A DNA stretch of 33,061 nucleotides from Candidatus Pelethocola excrementipullorum (GTDB lineage: Bacteria; Bacillota; Clostridia; Lachnospirales; Lachnospiraceae). This document shows, in pieces, positions 32,495 through 33,061 of the stretch. The stretch covers positions 1-33,061 of the forward strand of contig DVNN01000065.1 in NCBI GenBank assembly GCA_018714325.1. Direction: 5' to 3'. The notes under the pieces were generated by a model. It searched no databases. It saw nothing but the letters and a program-made list of their open reading frames with translations, and was not told where the DNA came from. Position numbers and translations under genes: made by a program. Every line of letters starts with the position of its first letter. The first letter of the stretch is position 1.

Positions 32495-33061
32495 ATGATG
32501 AATCCAAATAAGTATAAGAGACAGTATTACATGCCGCCTGCAGGTTACCAGGAGTGGACAACGAAGGACCATGTGGAGAAAGCTCCGATTTGGTGTAGTG
32601 TGGATTTGCGTGACGGTAATCAGGCATTGGTGATACCCATGAGCCTGGAACAGAAGATAGACTTTTTCAAGTTATTGGTTAAGATAGGATTTAAAGAGAT
32701 TGAGGTAGGCTTTCCAGCCGCTTCCGAGACGGAATATGAGTTTTTACGTGCTCTGATTGAACAGAATTTGATTCCTGATGATGTGACCGTACAGGTGCTG
32801 ACTCAGGCCAGGGAGCACATTATCAAAAGAACCTTTGAGGCGTTGGAAGGATGTAAGCAGGCGATTGTGCACGTTTACAATTCTACCTCATACGCCCAGC
32901 GTGAGCAGGTATTCAAAAAATCCAAGGAAGAGGTTTTGAAAATTGCGGTAACAGGCGCTGAATTATTAAAGAAACTGGCTGATGAGACAGAAGGAAATTT
33001 CCGCTTTGAATATTCACCCGAAAGCTTTACAGGAACAGAGCCGGAGTATGCATTAGAAGTA
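32495..33061 (+). CDS. leuA: 2-isopropylmalate synthase, N-terminal part (3' end outside window)
   Basis: The first 189 residues of a LeuA protein, which condenses acetyl-CoA with 2-oxoisovalerate in the first step of leucine synthesis. [13 protein letters not shown] (33-45) contains the metal and catalytic residues (R39, D40), followed by the TIM-barrel segment [20 protein letters not shown]. The N-terminal extension ([19 protein letters not shown], residues 3-21) is typical of the longer LeuA type, about 550-560 residues. The HxH metal motif and the C-terminal leucine-sensing domain lie beyond the window. GGGAGG (32481-32486) precedes ATG 32495; a second ATG follows at once. The T-box upstream gives leucine-starvation control. 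Confidence 0.95.
   Translation, partial: MMNPNKYKRQYYMPPAGYQEWTTKDHVEKAPIWCSVDLRDGNQALVIPMSLEQKIDFFKLLVKIGFKEIEVGFPAASETEYEFLRALIEQNLIPDDVTVQVLTQAREHIIKRTFEALEGCKQAIVHVYNSTSYAQREQVFKKSKEEVLKIAVTGAELLKKLADETEGNFRFEYSPESFTGTEPEYALEV

Noticed and set aside
32020-32572. Minus-strand open frames over the leuA leader (75 and 111 codons)
   Set aside because: They overlie the T-box leader and the start of leuA, and show no protein family features.

Overview
The window looks like chromosomal DNA of an anaerobic, fermentative member of the Clostridia, most likely a Lachnospiraceae-type bacterium. This is inferred from gene content and signals: strong GGAGG ribosome-binding sites, sigma-A type promoters, a T-box riboswitch, soluble electron-bifurcating enzymes, a trimeric [FeFe]-hydrogenase and an ATP-dependent PEP carboxykinase. 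No rRNA gene or other marker fixes the species.

Region 1 (1-6713) is a tightly overlapping operon. It starts inside an HdrA-like flavoprotein and continues with an MvhD/FlxD-like 2Fe-2S adaptor, two 4Fe-4S electron-transfer subunits and a FlxA-like FAD/NAD(P) subunit. A fumarate reductase-like iron-sulfur subunit and a fumarate reductase-like flavoprotein follow, and a three-helix SemiSWEET-like membrane protein closes the operon. The arrangement suggests a soluble NADH/ferredoxin-linked (bifurcating or confurcating) complex whose terminal module is a fumarate or enoate reductase instead of the usual HdrBC. Region 2 (6714-8801) is pckA with a long structured leader and its own terminator. Region 3 (8863-11217) holds a metallo-beta-lactamase-fold hydrolase and a GPH-type cation symporter. 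Region 4 (11412-15533) is hydCBA, the NADH- and ferredoxin-dependent [FeFe]-hydrogenase. It is followed by a strongly structured, unassigned intergenic element (15565-15775).

Region 5 (15846-20507) holds branched-chain amino acid synthesis: ilvN-ilvC, then a divergent LysR regulator and leuC-leuD. leuA returns at the right edge (32495 onward), behind a T-box whose predicted specifier is CUG (Leu). Region 6 (20547-20975) is a lone receiver-domain protein. Region 7 (21185-28669) is a LacI-controlled pentose-type operon: lacI, a UroD-family methyltransferase-like gene, a ribokinase, an RbsD variant and the rbsBCA-type transporter. The ATPase gene of that transporter is broken by one in-frame TAA codon. 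Region 8 (28772-31790) is a GT2 glycosyltransferase overlapping a large multi-pass membrane protein. Region 9 (31811-33061) has a tRNA-Pro(GGG) on the minus strand whose promoter shares its -35 box with the divergent leuA T-box promoter.

Taken together, pckA (PEP to oxaloacetate), the fumarate reductase-like Hdr/Flx complex and HydABC fit a mixed-acid metabolism that disposes of NADH and reduced ferredoxin through succinate (or a similar reduced acid) and H2. That physiological link is inference from gene neighbourhood and family knowledge. The least ordinary observations are the HdrA-Flx-fumarate reductase operon, the structured element after hydA, the UroD-family gene inside a sugar operon, the nonsense codon in the transporter ATPase, and the shared -35 box between tRNA-Pro and leuA.
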